64,000 nucleotides of DNA from CAVWZH01 sp963765285 (GCA_963765285.1 CAVXVR010000002.1:186001-250000), one strand, 5' to 3'; shown: positions 43,529 to 52,240, numbered from the stretch's first letter. Program-made: numbers and translations. The notes: generated from the sequence alone by a model not told the origin.

Positions 43529-43918
43529 CTACTTACTGCCATCTCCACCGTCGGCTTTGGCACTTTCCTGGCCCATGGCCAGAATGTACTTCTTGCCTCC
43601 GAACTGGATTTCCGAAATCGACTTGCTGCCATCGTCGTTGATGTGCATCACAGTAGCGTCCTTGGAGGCCGCACGGGTCACTTCCTGCAGGCGAGCGGGT
43701 ACGGTGGCGACCACGTTCTTGTTTTTGATAATGCTGACTTCGACGTTGGGACCGTTGCCTTCCCACTTGAGCTGGTAGCTGCCGGCGGGCAGCGGTTTGC
43801 CATTCAACGAAACATTCTCTTTTACTTCCAGAGGACCCTGGCTGGCTGCGAATGCACTTGTGGCCAGCAGCAACGCCAGACCCAGAAACAACCCTTTGTA
43901 TGCGCTCGAGATTTTCAT
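43529..43918 (-). CDS. Small exported protein, unknown function
   Basis: A 129-residue protein with signal peptide (KGLFLGLALLLATSAFA) and AAGGAG before the ATG at 43918. The mature part reads VKENVSLNGKPLPAGSYQLKWEG, KNKNVVATVPARLQ and SEIQFGGKKYILAMG. This pattern is typical of small beta-sandwich periplasmic proteins abundant in Acidobacteriota. No known function. Confidence 0.75.
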   Translation of the reverse strand: MKISSAYKGLFLGLALLLATSAFAASQGPLEVKENVSLNGKPLPAGSYQLKWEGNGPNVEVSIIKNKNVVATVPARLQEVTRAASKDATVMHINDDGSKSISEIQFGGKKYILAMGQESAKADGGDGSK

Positions 43919-44358
43919 TCCGCTCCTTGATGTCTTTCCCGAAATACGTCGGGAATCGGTTCTGGGCGGCCTGGGTTCGACGCAGCAAAAAGAAGTTGCT
44001 ATCCTTTGCCGCAGGCTTACAATGCTGCCTCAGGGTTAAGCGGAATGAGCCGGGGCTTACACCTCGCGCTCCATTCTCAAGGGATTGTTTCATCTGGGCC
44101 GCCAAACCGAGAATGAAACAGTCCCTGCACCCTTAGATCTTGTTTTCGACTGGATCCGTTCCCAGTCGCCACTTCACGGTACGTCAGGCCTCTCTAAAAA
44201 GTTCCAACGTACTTTCTGACCTTTGCCTCTACTTGGACGCCTCAAGGCATTGGGCGTTAGCAATATTCCCGCCAGTGCGCGTCACAAGGTCCGGCTGTTT
44301 TGTTAAGCATGTGCGGGCCACCACACTAAGAATGGATTTCCAGGAACCCGCTGAGGTT
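43919..44358. other. Intergenic region, 440 bp, with a hairpin
   Basis: No gene supported. AGGGATTGTTTCAT (44080-44093) pairs with ATGAAACAGTCCCT (44113-44126), one mismatch, which may form a strong hairpin. The small ORFs are not credible. Confidence 0.45.
44080..44126. repeat. Hairpin AGGGATTGTTTCAT / ATGAAACAGTCCCT
   Basis: A 14-bp stem with one mismatch and a 19-base loop, 230 bp downstream of the quinone reductase gene (minus strand, ends 44359). It may be the terminator of that transcript or part of a repeat. Confidence 0.55.
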
Positions 44359-45321
44359 TCACTGTATTTTCAACACAACCTTGCCGAAGTTCTTTCGCTC
44401 CAGAAGAAGTTTGTAGGCTTCCGCGGCTCGTTGCCAGGGCAGAACGTGTCCCACCACGGGATGCAAGTGTCCCTGCGCGATCCACGCGGAAAGTTGTTTC
44501 CAGGCGCTTTCCATCAAGTCGTGTTTGGCGGCGAGATAGGTCAACCATAATCCGTGAATGCTGGCGCCTTTGGCGTAGAGCGCGCGCGTATCGAGTTCGG
44601 CGCGCTGTCCGGTCGCGCTGCCGTACACAATCACGCGGCCGAAATCGCGCAGGCAGCGCGTACTCTTGGCAGTGTGTTCGCCGCCAAGCATTTCAAACAC
44701 AGCGTCGACCCCTTCGCCGTGAGTCATCTCTTTCACGGCTTGTTCATAATCTTGCTTCTTGTAATTAATGCCATGTTGCAGGCCGAGCTGTTTCACTCGC
44801 GCCAGTTTTTCCTCGGAGGATGAAGTTCCGTACATCTCAATTCCGAGCAAACGTCCGATCTGCACTGCCGCTGTTCCCACTCCCCCCGCGACAGCGTGGA
44901 TGAGCACACGTGGTGGATCACCGCCCGAGTGCTTGGCCAGCAAATCCGCTTTCCAATATGCGAAGTACGCAGTGAAATAATTTACCGGAAACGCTGCTCC
45001 TTCTTCCGCGCTCCACGCATTGGGCACTGGCCACAGCAAGTCGGAATGCGCGGCGACACGTTCGGCAAGCGCTGCCCATTGTGTGTAACCCATCACCCGC
45101 TGGCCATCACGCTCGCGCACGCCGCAGAATTCGCGCCCGGCGATGAGTGGAGGCTTGGGTGTTCCCGCATAGCCGCCTTGCGCCATCAGAATGTCGGCGA
45201 AATTAACTCCTCCAGCTTCCACGCGGACGAGTTCTTGACCCGCCAGGACCTCAGGCTCTGGAACTTCCTGCAATTTCAGTGCGTCAGGCCCACCCAAATG
45301 AGTAATGACTATCGCTCTCAT
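44359..45321 (-). CDS. Zinc-type alcohol dehydrogenase/quinone oxidoreductase family protein
   Basis: A 320-residue medium-chain dehydrogenase of the NADPH:quinone reductase group. AGGVNFADILMAQGGY (catalytic-domain start), LIAGREFCG, and the Rossmann motif LIHAVAGGVGTAAVQIGRLLG are all present. No zinc-site Cys cluster, as in QOR proteins. It reduces quinones or enones with NADPH. It starts at the CAT of 45319-45321. Confidence 0.9.
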   Translation of the reverse strand: MRAIVITHLGGPDALKLQEVPEPEVLAGQELVRVEAGGVNFADILMAQGGYAGTPKPPLIAGREFCGVRERDGQRVMGYTQWAALAERVAAHSDLLWPVPNAWSAEEGAAFPVNYFTAYFAYWKADLLAKHSGGDPPRVLIHAVAGGVGTAAVQIGRLLGIEMYGTSSSEEKLARVKQLGLQHGINYKKQDYEQAVKEMTHGEGVDAVFEMLGGEHTAKSTRCLRDFGRVIVYGSATGQRAELDTRALYAKGASIHGLWLTYLAAKHDLMESAWKQLSAWIAQGHLHPVVGHVLPWQRAAEAYKLLLERKNFGKVVLKIQ

Positions 45322-45580
45322 ACCCAGAAGTGTAGCAGCGCGATGGATCGAAGGAAGGCGTGGCCGGCCGGTGATGCCGTGTCTTGCGGCCGGGTATATA
45401 CTTTCCGTGTCATGTAGTAACCCCTCCGGGCTTGTTGCCGGGGGAACCGGAGCGACGCTAATTGTTAATTCATACGCTCCGCATAATTGATCACCGGTTG
45501 CTGATACCTCTTTAAACCAGGCAACCAGTGCGGAAGTGCCTTACGGTTGAGCCACGTGGGGCTTTCCGGGGAGGTTTGCA

Positions 45581-46741
45581 GTGGATCTGGTTCTGATTCG
45601 GTTCTTATTCGTCCTTATTGTTTCTGCCACCTGCTTCCTGATTGAGCCTTTCGGTTTGCCTTCCAAACTGGATGGTGGAGTGGGCGCACTCATCGGCCTG
45701 GCCATCGTCCTGTTCGAATGGAAGCTGCGCCGGGTCACCCTCAGACGCCTCATTGGAGCTGCCATCGGCAGCGTGCTCGGCATCCTGGGCGCTTATCTGT
45801 TTGCCCTGGTCATCCGGAGCGCCCTCCCTGCCGGCCACACCCAGAGTTTCTTGCAGATTCTGGTCATGCTCCTCATGGCCTACGTAGGCCTGGTGGTAGG
45901 GGGCAACAAGGGAGACTTGCTGAATCTTTCAGCCTTGGGCGGAGTGTTTGGTGGCGAGAAGCAGCCCAAGAAGAGCTGCAAGATTCTGGATACCAGCGTC
46001 ATTATCGATGGCCGCATCGCTGACATCGCCGAGACCGGTTTTCTCGATGGGCTGATCGTGATCCCGCAGTTCGTCTTGCGCGAATTACAACTCGTAGCGG
46101 ATTCCGCCGACTCTCTTAAACGGAACCGCGGCCGGCGCGGGCTTGATATTCTGCAGCGCCTGCAGAAATCCGCCAACCTGCAAATTCAGATCGTAGAAGA
46201 CGACTTTCCCGCCGTTCGCGAAGTAGACCTCAAACTGATTGAGCTAGCCAAGCTGTACGAGGGCAAAATCATCACTAACGATTTCAATTTGAACAAAGTG
46301 GCGCAATTGCAGGGCGTCGAAGTTTTAAATATCAACGAACTGGCAAACTCGCTAAAACCGATTGTGCTGCCGGGCGAGACTATGAAAGTCTTCATCCTGA
46401 AGGAAGGCAAGGAATACAACCAGGGTGTTGCCTATCTCGACGACGGAACCATGGTGGTAGTCGACAATGCGCGCAAAATGATCGGGAAGACGATCGACAT
46501 TTCTGTGACGTCAGTGCTGCAGACCACGGCGGGCAAGATGATCTTTGGCAAATGGGATGAGCGTAGCGGGTTTCGCTCGGAATCACGGCCCCATGTAGCT
46601 ACGGTGCCCGCCATGCCCGCGGTCGGCGGAACGGTGGTAGCGCCTTCGTCTGGTGTGGCTCAGGTGCCCGCAGCAGTGCCGGTGCCGCCGCCCGAAGCCA
46701 AAAAAGCTCAACCCATCATGGTGGAGCGTCCGGCGGAATAG
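45581..46741 (+). CDS. PIN/TRAM-domain membrane protein (YacL-like)
   Basis: A 386-residue protein. Four N-terminal helices (IRFLFVLIVSATCFLIEPFG and following) anchor it. A PIN domain has the Asp motifs KILDTSVIIDGRI and ITNDFNLNKVAQ, and a C-terminal TRAM domain (GETMKVFILKEGKEYNQGVAYLDDGTMVVVDN) should bind RNA. YacL-type proteins are next to ispD-ispF in many bacteria, as here, separated by inserted genes. The starting codon is GTG 45581. Confidence 0.9.
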   Translation: MDLVLIRFLFVLIVSATCFLIEPFGLPSKLDGGVGALIGLAIVLFEWKLRRVTLRRLIGAAIGSVLGILGAYLFALVIRSALPAGHTQSFLQILVMLLMAYVGLVVGGNKGDLLNLSALGGVFGGEKQPKKSCKILDTSVIIDGRIADIAETGFLDGLIVIPQFVLRELQLVADSADSLKRNRGRRGLDILQRLQKSANLQIQIVEDDFPAVREVDLKLIELAKLYEGKIITNDFNLNKVAQLQGVEVLNINELANSLKPIVLPGETMKVFILKEGKEYNQGVAYLDDGTMVVVDNARKMIGKTIDISVTSVLQTTAGKMIFGKWDERSGFRSESRPHVATVPAMPAVGGTVVAPSSGVAQVPAAVPVPPPEAKKAQPIMVERPAE

Positions 46742-46766
46742 CGCGGTTTTTGCCGCGAGACGAAGT

Positions 46767-47186
46767 TCACTCCGGCGCGATCGCCGCTACCTGGATAACA
46801 GAGCCGTCGAGAGTGCCCGTAACCTTGGCTCGCTGACCGGCAAGTTTTTCCAGCGCAACAGGATCACCCTGTAAGAAGTAGCTTTTTTCGCCATCCACCA
46901 ACATCAGTTTGGCGCCTTTCCGCAGACACTCGCGGACGCATTCGGCTGGGCTTTTCCCCGAGTTAGCCGCGTGCCGTGCCTGGCACTCTGAATCGGTGAT
47001 CACTCCGGCGAAGGTCCGCTGATTCGTGGAGCTGGACGGTTGCCCTTGCGAAGAAACGGAGTCTTCCGAGCCCGCGAAAGCAAGCGCGGCGCTGGCGATG
47101 AGTATGGCGAACCCCAACGCCGCGATCAGCGACCAAGTGGCACAAAAACCCAAAAGCGCCGGCCACGAACAATTTCGTCTCGACAC
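46767..47186 (-). CDS. Exported protein with OB-fold-like domain, unknown function
   Basis: A 139-residue protein. The GTG at 47184-47186 is chosen because GGGAGGAC lies just upstream; the frame is open to 47204. N-terminal hydrophobic helix (WSLIAALGFAILIASAALAFA) is a signal peptide or anchor. The mature part has four Cys/His features (TDSECQARHAANSG, CVRECLRKGAKL) and ends with a strand-rich domain (QRAKVTGTLDGSVIQVAAI). No family recognised. Confidence 0.65.
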   Translation of the reverse strand: MSRRNCSWPALLGFCATWSLIAALGFAILIASAALAFAGSEDSVSSQGQPSSSTNQRTFAGVITDSECQARHAANSGKSPAECVRECLRKGAKLMLVDGEKSYFLQGDPVALEKLAGQRAKVTGTLDGSVIQVAAIAPE

Positions 47187-47416
47187 AAAGTCCTCCCGGT
47201 TCACCGCGCTCGCTTCTACAACCCAGAAATCGCCGTCATATTCCTCGTGGCAATCGGCTCGCCACTCGTGCCCGCTCGCGCGGACCGATAAGTCCCTGCG
47301 CAGCCTTTAGGATGCGGGTGTCTGGCCCTGCGCCTATGGGTTTTCGTGTGGCAAGAACTTCCCGGAATGAGCACAATGCGCCTACATGAAATCCCTTACT
47401 GGGATCGGAAGTTCGA

Positions 47417-47671
47417 ATGAAGCGGGTCACCGGAATTCCCCGGCAGTCGGAAGATTTCAATCCCAGCCGTTGCCCCTTCATGGTGGTGAATTATCGGATG
47501 GAGGTTCTCGACGCGCTGTTAAAAGTCCTTAAGGCAGAGGGAGTGGAAATTGATCCTCATCGGGAGGATTACGACTACCGCCGTTTCGCTTGGACCATGG
47601 ACCCGGACGGGAATCGGATTGAGCTGTGGGAGCCGCAGAGAAGGCACGGGAATGGGCGCGCGATCGCGTGA
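47417..47671 (+). pseudogene. Truncated VOC-family protein
   Basis: An 84-residue ORF that corresponds to the C-terminal half of a glyoxalase-like protein: FMVVNYRMEVLDALLKVLKAEGVEIDPHREDY, then TMDPDGNRIELWEP with the metal-binding Glu. The first module is missing and no in-frame start with N-terminal similarity is visible upstream. Likely a decayed gene or the remnant of a rearrangement next to vapBC. Confidence 0.6.
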
Positions 47672-47730
47672 ATCGGTAACAGAAGTCTAGTAAGCGTCTT
47701 ATAATAAACGGTGTACGCTTGGATAGCCGG

Positions 47731-47761
47731 TGTTCCATATTTATGGAACATGAGGTATACT
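47731..47761 (+). promoter_or_regulatory. vapBC operator-promoter
   Basis: Palindrome TGTTCCATATTTATGGAACA (47731-47750) has 9-bp arms and a 2-bp centre. It overlaps a -35-like TTCCAT (47733-47738). TATACT at 47756-47761 is 17 bp further, and the GTG start is six bases after it. This geometry suits autorepression by VapB/VapBC and a near-leaderless mRNA. Confidence 0.7.
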
Positions 47762-47767
47762 TGAGCT

Positions 47768-48010
47768 GTGAAGCGCGAATCGATACGCACCACGGTGGAT
47801 ATTCCGGTTCCCATGTACCGGAAGTTGAAGGCTCTAGCGGCCGCCCAAGGATGCTCGGCCCGTGAGTTGATTCTCGCCGGAATTAGCAAAACGCTGCTCG
47901 CCCAAGGGCGACCGCAGCCGAAAAAAGTCCAATTCCCGCTCATCGTTTCCGATGGCCCGAAAGTAGATCTGAGCAACGACCAGATCTATGAACACGTTGA
48001 ATTTCCTTGA
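47768..48010 (+). CDS. vapB: VapB-type antitoxin (ribbon-helix-helix)
   Basis: An 80-residue protein beginning RTTVDIPVPMYRKLKALAAAQGCSARELILAGI, the ribbon-helix-helix DNA-binding pattern. Starts at GTG 47768, directly after a -10, and has a palindromic operator 17 bp upstream. Its end overlaps the toxin gene by 23 bases, which ensures antitoxin-first coupled translation. Confidence 0.85.
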   Translation: MKRESIRTTVDIPVPMYRKLKALAAAQGCSARELILAGISKTLLAQGRPQPKKVQFPLIVSDGPKVDLSNDQIYEHVEFP

Positions 48011-48410
48011 TGCCAACGTCTGGCTCGCGCTGTTGTGGAGCCGCCACGTCCACTCGGAGAGGGCCCGCCAGTGGTTCGAGCTCCGCGAAGAGGAACAGTT
48101 CTTCTTTTGTCGATTCACCCAAATCACGGTCCTGAGGCTTCTGACGAACGAACGGGTGATGGGGGCCGACGTCAGAACAATGTTACAAGCCTGGAACTTG
48201 TGGGACGAAGTTTGGGCTGACTCTCGTGTTGCCTTTCTGCCTGAGCCGGAGAACCTGGAATCGGAGTTTCGGGTTCGCTCCAGACTATCGAGTCATTCCC
48301 CGAAAGTTTGGGGCGATGCTTACCTGCTAGCCTTCGCTGCTGCGATCGGCGTGAAGCTCGTGACTTTTGACCGAGCCCTCGAGTCCCAGGGCGACGTGCT
48401 CTTGCTGTAA
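47988..48410 (+). CDS. vapC: VapC-type PIN-domain toxin ribonuclease
   Basis: A 140-residue PIN-domain protein with the acidic residues in LDANVWLALLWS (Asp), QITVLRLLTNERVM (Glu-like region), VWGDAYLLAFAAAIG and VTFDRAL (Asp). VapC toxins cleave tRNA or rRNA and are blocked by VapB. The conserved acidic residues look intact, so the system should be active. It is inserted between yacL and ispD. Confidence 0.88.
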   Translation: MNTLNFLDANVWLALLWSRHVHSERARQWFELREEEQFFFCRFTQITVLRLLTNERVMGADVRTMLQAWNLWDEVWADSRVAFLPEPENLESEFRVRSRLSSHSPKVWGDAYLLAFAAAIGVKLVTFDRALESQGDVLLL

Positions 48411-48449
48411 ACAACAACCCAGAGTCTCGGCCTTCCTTCCGCGCGGGAT

Positions 48450-48478
48450 TTGAAGTAGTCGCGCTGCCCCCGTATACT
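48450..48478 (+). promoter_or_regulatory. Promoter of ispD
   Basis: TTGAAG (48450-48455), 17-bp spacer, TATACT (48473-48478). The ATG at 48489 is 10 bases downstream of the -10, so the mRNA would be leaderless or nearly so. Confidence 0.65.
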
Positions 48479-48488
48479 TACAGCCCGC

Positions 48489-49223
48489 ATGAAGGTTGTC
48501 GTAATTATTCCCGCGGCGGGTTTGGGAACGCGCATGGCTTCACCGGGCGGCACCAGAGGCAAAAAGCCTGCCGCCAGCAAACAATTCACCGAACTTGGCG
48601 GTATCCCCATTCTGATTCACACCTTGCGCAAGTTTGCCGCGGTTCCAGCCGTATCTGAGATCCACACTGCCTTACGCAAGAGTGAGATCAGTGGTTTCCG
48701 TGCCCGGCTCGAAAAGGAAGAAAAGACTATCCTTCAGAAAAAAGTGAATTTGGTGGAAGGCGGCGAGCACCGGCAGCAGTCAGTTGCCAATGCTCTGGCT
48801 GCCGTCAGCGCTGCGCCCGATGACATCGTGCTCGTGCACGACGCGGTTCGTCCCTTCGTGACACCCGCGATTATCGAAGCTACAATCCGCGCCGCACAGA
48901 AACACGGCGCTGCCATTGCCGGCTTTCCGGCGGTAGACACGGTGAAGCAGGTGGAACGCACCGCGGAAGGCGCGGTAATTACCTCCACCATTCCACGTGA
49001 GCGCATAGTCATGGCGCAAACACCCCAGGGGTTTCACTATGAGGTAATCAAGAAAGCTTTCGACGAAGCGACCGCGGACGGTTTTATGGGCACCGACGAA
49101 GCTTCTCTCGTCGAACGCTCCGGACATCAGGTGGCCGTGGTCATGGGTTCGGCGCGGAATATCAAAATCACGACGCCGGCAGATCTGGAACTGGCGGAGT
49201 TTTATTTGAAGTCCAACCCGTGA
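48489..49223 (+). CDS. ispD: 2-C-methyl-D-erythritol 4-phosphate cytidylyltransferase
   Basis: A 244-residue IspD of the MEP isoprenoid pathway. PAAGLGTRMASPGG.. then KQFTELGGIPILIHTL is the CTP-binding N-terminus with a short insertion. VEGGEHRQQSVANAL and VHDAVRPFV are conserved, and GTDEASLVERSG the C-terminal site. It overlaps the ispF region with a nearby start. A strong promoter precedes the ATG. Confidence 0.95.
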   Translation: MKVVVIIPAAGLGTRMASPGGTRGKKPAASKQFTELGGIPILIHTLRKFAAVPAVSEIHTALRKSEISGFRARLEKEEKTILQKKVNLVEGGEHRQQSVANALAAVSAAPDDIVLVHDAVRPFVTPAIIEATIRAAQKHGAAIAGFPAVDTVKQVERTAEGAVITSTIPRERIVMAQTPQGFHYEVIKKAFDEATADGFMGTDEASLVERSGHQVAVVMGSARNIKITTPADLELAEFYLKSNP

Positions 49224-49276
49224 GTGGACTAGGACACCGATTGGCGCTGATGCCAACGACCAACGACCAACGACCG

Positions 49277-49798
49277 ATGACACGCATTGGCTACGGCTGG
49301 GACTCGCACGAGTTCAAGCGCGGCATTCCGCTCAAAATCGGCGGAGTGACGTTGCCCCATCCCAAAGGCTTGGGAGGACACTCCGATGGCGACGTGCTGC
49401 TGCATGCCATTACCGATGCCCTGCTTGGGGCAGTAGCCGCACCAGATATTGGCTCGCTGTTTCCGCCCTCTGACGCCAAATGGAAAGGCGCTGATTCGGT
49501 GCTGTTTCTTCGCGAAGCCCTCAAGCGCGTGGGCGCAGCGGGCTATCGCCTGGTGAATGTGGATTCAACGCTGGTGCTGGCAGCGCCGAAGATTGGGCCG
49601 CATACGATTGCGATTCGTGCCCGTCTTGCGGAGTTACTTAGCCTCGGCCCAGACCGCATTGGCCTAAAGGCCAAAACCCCGGAGGGCATGGGGACGGACA
49701 ACGCTGCGATTGCGCATGTGGTTGTGCTTTTGGAGGCGAGGGCGGGATCGAGCGCGAAGCCAACCGCTGCAAAGAAACCTAAAGCAAAGAACACCTAG
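49277..49798 (+). CDS. ispF: 2-C-methyl-D-erythritol 2,4-cyclodiphosphate synthase
   Basis: A 173-residue IspF. GYGWDSHEFKRGIPLKIGGV carries the zinc-binding DxH, GGHSDGDVLLHAITDALLGA the second metal residues, and GLKAKTPEGMG the C-terminal site. A basic tail (AKPTAAKKPKAKNT) extends beyond the usual end. ATG 49277 is selected; the frame is open back to 49220 (a GTG), but that part has no similarity. With ispD and ispE it gives three MEP steps in 4.9 kb. Confidence 0.95.
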   Translation: MTRIGYGWDSHEFKRGIPLKIGGVTLPHPKGLGGHSDGDVLLHAITDALLGAVAAPDIGSLFPPSDAKWKGADSVLFLREALKRVGAAGYRLVNVDSTLVLAAPKIGPHTIAIRARLAELLSLGPDRIGLKAKTPEGMGTDNAAIAHVVVLLEARAGSSAKPTAAKKPKAKNT

Positions 49799-49814
49799 CC
49801 GTAGACGCGTCTTC

Positions 49815-50582
49815 TTACACCGACTGGATCGCGCCCGCAAGCTTTTCCTGCCGCGCCTGCGCGGCCTCGATCAGCGCCCGAAAAATTGCACGCGAAGACT
49901 CATCGTTCTCCACCGACCGTTCCGGATGCCACTGCACCGCAAGCACAAAATGATCGGGTGATGTTCCCTCTACCGCTTCGATGACGCCATCTTCCAGGCA
50001 ACGAGCTGACATACGCAACCCGTCCCCGATCACGTCGGCGGACTGGTGATGGCTAGAGTTCACAGGGATCACGAGTCTCGCAACATCCTGTGGTCTAGAT
50101 CCGTCCCCGCGTAAAATCTCGGCGAGTTTGGAGTCCGGATCCACCTCCGCGGTATGCGCTACCGGCACCTTGCGTCCCGCCTCATGATTCACCGGCGAGA
50201 CGATGTGCTGCACCAGCGTTCCCGCGCGATAGACATTCAATGCTTGAAGCCCATAGCAAATTCCCAGCACCGGCTTGCGCATGTTGTAGGCGTCTTGCAA
50301 CAGCAGGTCGTCCACAGCGTCGCGGGGACGGTCGGCTTCCGCGGTATGCGGGTCACGGGGCGCTTCGTATTTTGCCGGGTCGATATCCGCTTTGCTGCCG
50401 GGAAGCAGCACGCCGTCGCAACTCTCAACCAGATTGATAATGTCTTCTGCCGCGCTATCGAGCGGAATTCGGACCGGTTCGCCCCCGGCCATTCTTACCG
50501 CGTCTTCGTATTGCGGCAGGGCACGCTCGGCATATTCGGGATCGCTGGAGTGAGGCACGGGGATGGCAATGCGAGGCGCCAT
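49815..50582 (-). CDS. Class I glutamine amidotransferase-like hydrolase (PuuD type)
   Basis: A 255-residue protein with the triad GICYGLQALN (Cys), and QWHPERSVEND (His, Glu). SDPEYAERALPQYEDAVRMAGG and SCDGVLLPGSKADIDPAKY are typical of gamma-glutamyl-gamma-aminobutyrate hydrolases. It starts at the CAT of 50580-50582; the longer frame to 50621 is not supported. The substrate may be a gamma-glutamyl amide. Confidence 0.87.
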   Translation of the reverse strand: MAPRIAIPVPHSSDPEYAERALPQYEDAVRMAGGEPVRIPLDSAAEDIINLVESCDGVLLPGSKADIDPAKYEAPRDPHTAEADRPRDAVDDLLLQDAYNMRKPVLGICYGLQALNVYRAGTLVQHIVSPVNHEAGRKVPVAHTAEVDPDSKLAEILRGDGSRPQDVARLVIPVNSSHHQSADVIGDGLRMSARCLEDGVIEAVEGTSPDHFVLAVQWHPERSVENDESSRAIFRALIEAAQARQEKLAGAIQSV

Positions 50583-50617
50583 GTGGTTATTGTAGCCAGT
50601 CTTGACGTGCAGCATAA

Positions 50618-50726
50618 GCAATCAGCAGTCAGCATTCAGCAATTAGCATTCAGCCTTGCCCAAATTGCCTCGAACTTGCCGGACTCTATCATGGCTGAGT
50701 GCTGAGTGCTGATTGCTGATTGCCGC
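50618..50726. repeat. Inverted repeat made of short CAATCAGCA/GCTGATTG units
   Basis: GCAATCAGCAGTCAGCATTCAGC on the left is matched by GCTGAGTGCTGATTGCTGATTGC on the right. It is built from 7-10 bp units, also seen in different form at 53660-53750. Confidence 0.65.
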
Positions 50727-50730
50727 CAGC

Positions 50731-51033
50731 TTATCCCGCCCGTTCAATTTCAGCCAGCGCCTTGGCCTGCCGGTAGTGGCGAACCTCCAGGACTATGGAG
50801 GAAACCAGGACCACGGCGGCGACGACTCCTGCTGCCGGCAAGGCAATAAGCCGGTAGGCTACAGTGAGATTTGGAGTGGCCCCTCGCGCTCTTGCTCCGG
50901 CTACGACACCCAGAATTCCCAGCAGTAGACTGATGGCAAAAGAGAGCAGGGTCATCAGAAACGTGACCAGAAACACACGCACCGGAATCATGAACCAGCG
51001 AGGCTTGGGGGGATGGTTTCGGCCTTGGGGCAT
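50731..51033 (-). CDS. Small two-helix membrane protein
   Basis: A 100-residue protein with two membrane helices (FLVTFLMTLLSFAISLLLGILGVV and LIALPAAGVVAAVVLVSSIVL) and basic ends. Nothing further is recognisable. Confidence 0.65.
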   Translation of the reverse strand: MPQGRNHPPKPRWFMIPVRVFLVTFLMTLLSFAISLLLGILGVVAGARARGATPNLTVAYRLIALPAAGVVAAVVLVSSIVLEVRHYRQAKALAEIERAG

Positions 51034-51093
51034 CGCCTTTAAGCTACAACATTACAGGCTTGAGAGGTCGGCTAAGCTACCCGATGCGCTAGA

Positions 51094-51840
51094 ATGAACT
51101 TCATGTCACAAGCCGTCCCGGTCCTGACCCGCCCCCCCGCGGAGGTGGTCCGGCAAACTCCAGTTTCGCAAGCGCCCAATGGCATCTGTTATGCCGTCTC
51201 CGGCGAAGTCAGCATCTCGGCCAACGACCTGGAGAGGATGATTTCTTCCGTGCCCGACGCCGCGGCAGCTGCGCTGCGGCGCAAGGCCTATTATTTCGTC
51301 CCTCTCACCGTGAACCAGGGCGATGAGACTGTGATTGCCGACCGCTATGACGTCGCCCTCAGCGACCATGCGGTGTGCCATCGCAATCTCGATTTGGGCG
51401 ATTCGCAATGTGTGTTCATTTCCACCCGCCTCATGGACGACAAGTTTTCCGTGGCCTTCGAGTTTTATATCAACGTGGGTCACGCGGTGGTGGAGCGTGC
51501 CGGGGTTTCCCAGGAGTTCGCCGATCTGGCCTGGAAGCAGGTGGAATCGAACGCCCGTGGCGAAACCTCGCTCGATGCCTGGGAATCGCGCAAGCTGGCA
51601 ACTACGCCCGGCCCGGATACGGAGAAGTACAAGAACGAATACTTCGCCGCCGCATTTTCCGACGCGATTTCGATCTACTTACTGTCCCTCTTTATCGACG
51701 TGGATTACTACGATCTGCGCGAGCGGGATTATCCGCTGCTGGCGCCGGCAGCGATGGCCGAGCGTTTGAGGAAAGTGGCTGAGCTGTTCCCGCCGAATCC
51801 CGGGTTTGAGTTTGCGGTTTACTACAAGCGGAGAGGGTAG
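51094..51840 (+). CDS. Conserved-looking hypothetical protein
   Basis: A 248-residue soluble protein that reads CYAVSGEVSISANDLERMISSVPDAAAAALRRKAYYFVPLTVNQGDETVIADRYD.. and continues HAVCHRNLDLGDSQCVFISTRLMDD. The composition and conserved-looking motifs suggest a real gene. No catalytic motif or signal peptide. Start could be ATG 51094 or 51103; a TAGAAT at 51090 overlaps the first. Confidence 0.7.
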   Translation: MNFMSQAVPVLTRPPAEVVRQTPVSQAPNGICYAVSGEVSISANDLERMISSVPDAAAAALRRKAYYFVPLTVNQGDETVIADRYDVALSDHAVCHRNLDLGDSQCVFISTRLMDDKFSVAFEFYINVGHAVVERAGVSQEFADLAWKQVESNARGETSLDAWESRKLATTPGPDTEKYKNEYFAAAFSDAISIYLLSLFIDVDYYDLRERDYPLLAPAAMAERLRKVAELFPPNPGFEFAVYYKRRG

Positions 51841-51857
51841 ACGTCTCCTCGACTCCC

Positions 51858-51926
51858 CCTTGTCATGCTGAGCGAGGAGGGCCGGCCGGTTTAGGCTGGC
51901 CCGACGAAGTCGAAGCACCCCTACCC
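51858..51926. repeat. Left flank repeat of the GIY-YIG gene
   Basis: TGTCATGCTGAGCGAGGAGG followed by GGCCGGCCGGTTTAGGCTGGCC and CGACGAAGTCGAAGCACCCC. It is a copy of the TGAGCG..GTCGAAG family and overlaps the 3' end of the GIY-YIG ORF. Confidence 0.7.
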
Positions 51927-52240
51927 TCTTCACTCGTTTTCATCGACGGGTACCAATCTCTCGCCAGATCCAACCAGTGCGGGTTGGTGCTCTCAAAAAG
52001 AGCGATCTTTTTCGCTCGCGAGCAACCCTTGAGCTGATTTTCCCGGCCGATGGCTTTGTGAACATCGTCATAGGATTCCCAATAGAGCAGTCGTTCGACT
52101 TCGTATTTGCTGGTGAAGCCCTCAAGCATATGGAACTTATGCTGGAATGCGCGCTTCTGCAAATTGCCGGTTACACCGATGTAAAGCGTCCCTGACAGGC
52201 TGCCCATGATGTAGACGCAGTAACTTCTTCTCTTGCTCAA
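51863..52240 (-). CDS. GIY-YIG nuclease-family protein (YhbQ/UPF0213-like)
   Basis: The core YCVYIMGSLSGTLYIGVTGNLQKRAFQHKF, then FTSKYEVERLLYWESYDDVHKAIGRENQLKG, is the small stand-alone GIY-YIG domain with Tyr-Tyr, Arg and Glu in place. TTG 52240 is chosen as the start; the frame is open back to 52333, but those codons translate the flanking repeat. The C-terminal about 20 residues (EGRGASTSSGQPKPAG) are also repeat-encoded. The function of these small nucleases is unknown. Confidence 0.82.
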   Translation of the reverse strand: MSKRRSYCVYIMGSLSGTLYIGVTGNLQKRAFQHKFHMLEGFTSKYEVERLLYWESYDDVHKAIGRENQLKGCSRAKKIALFESTNPHWLDLARDWYPSMKTSEEGRGASTSSGQPKPAGPPRSA

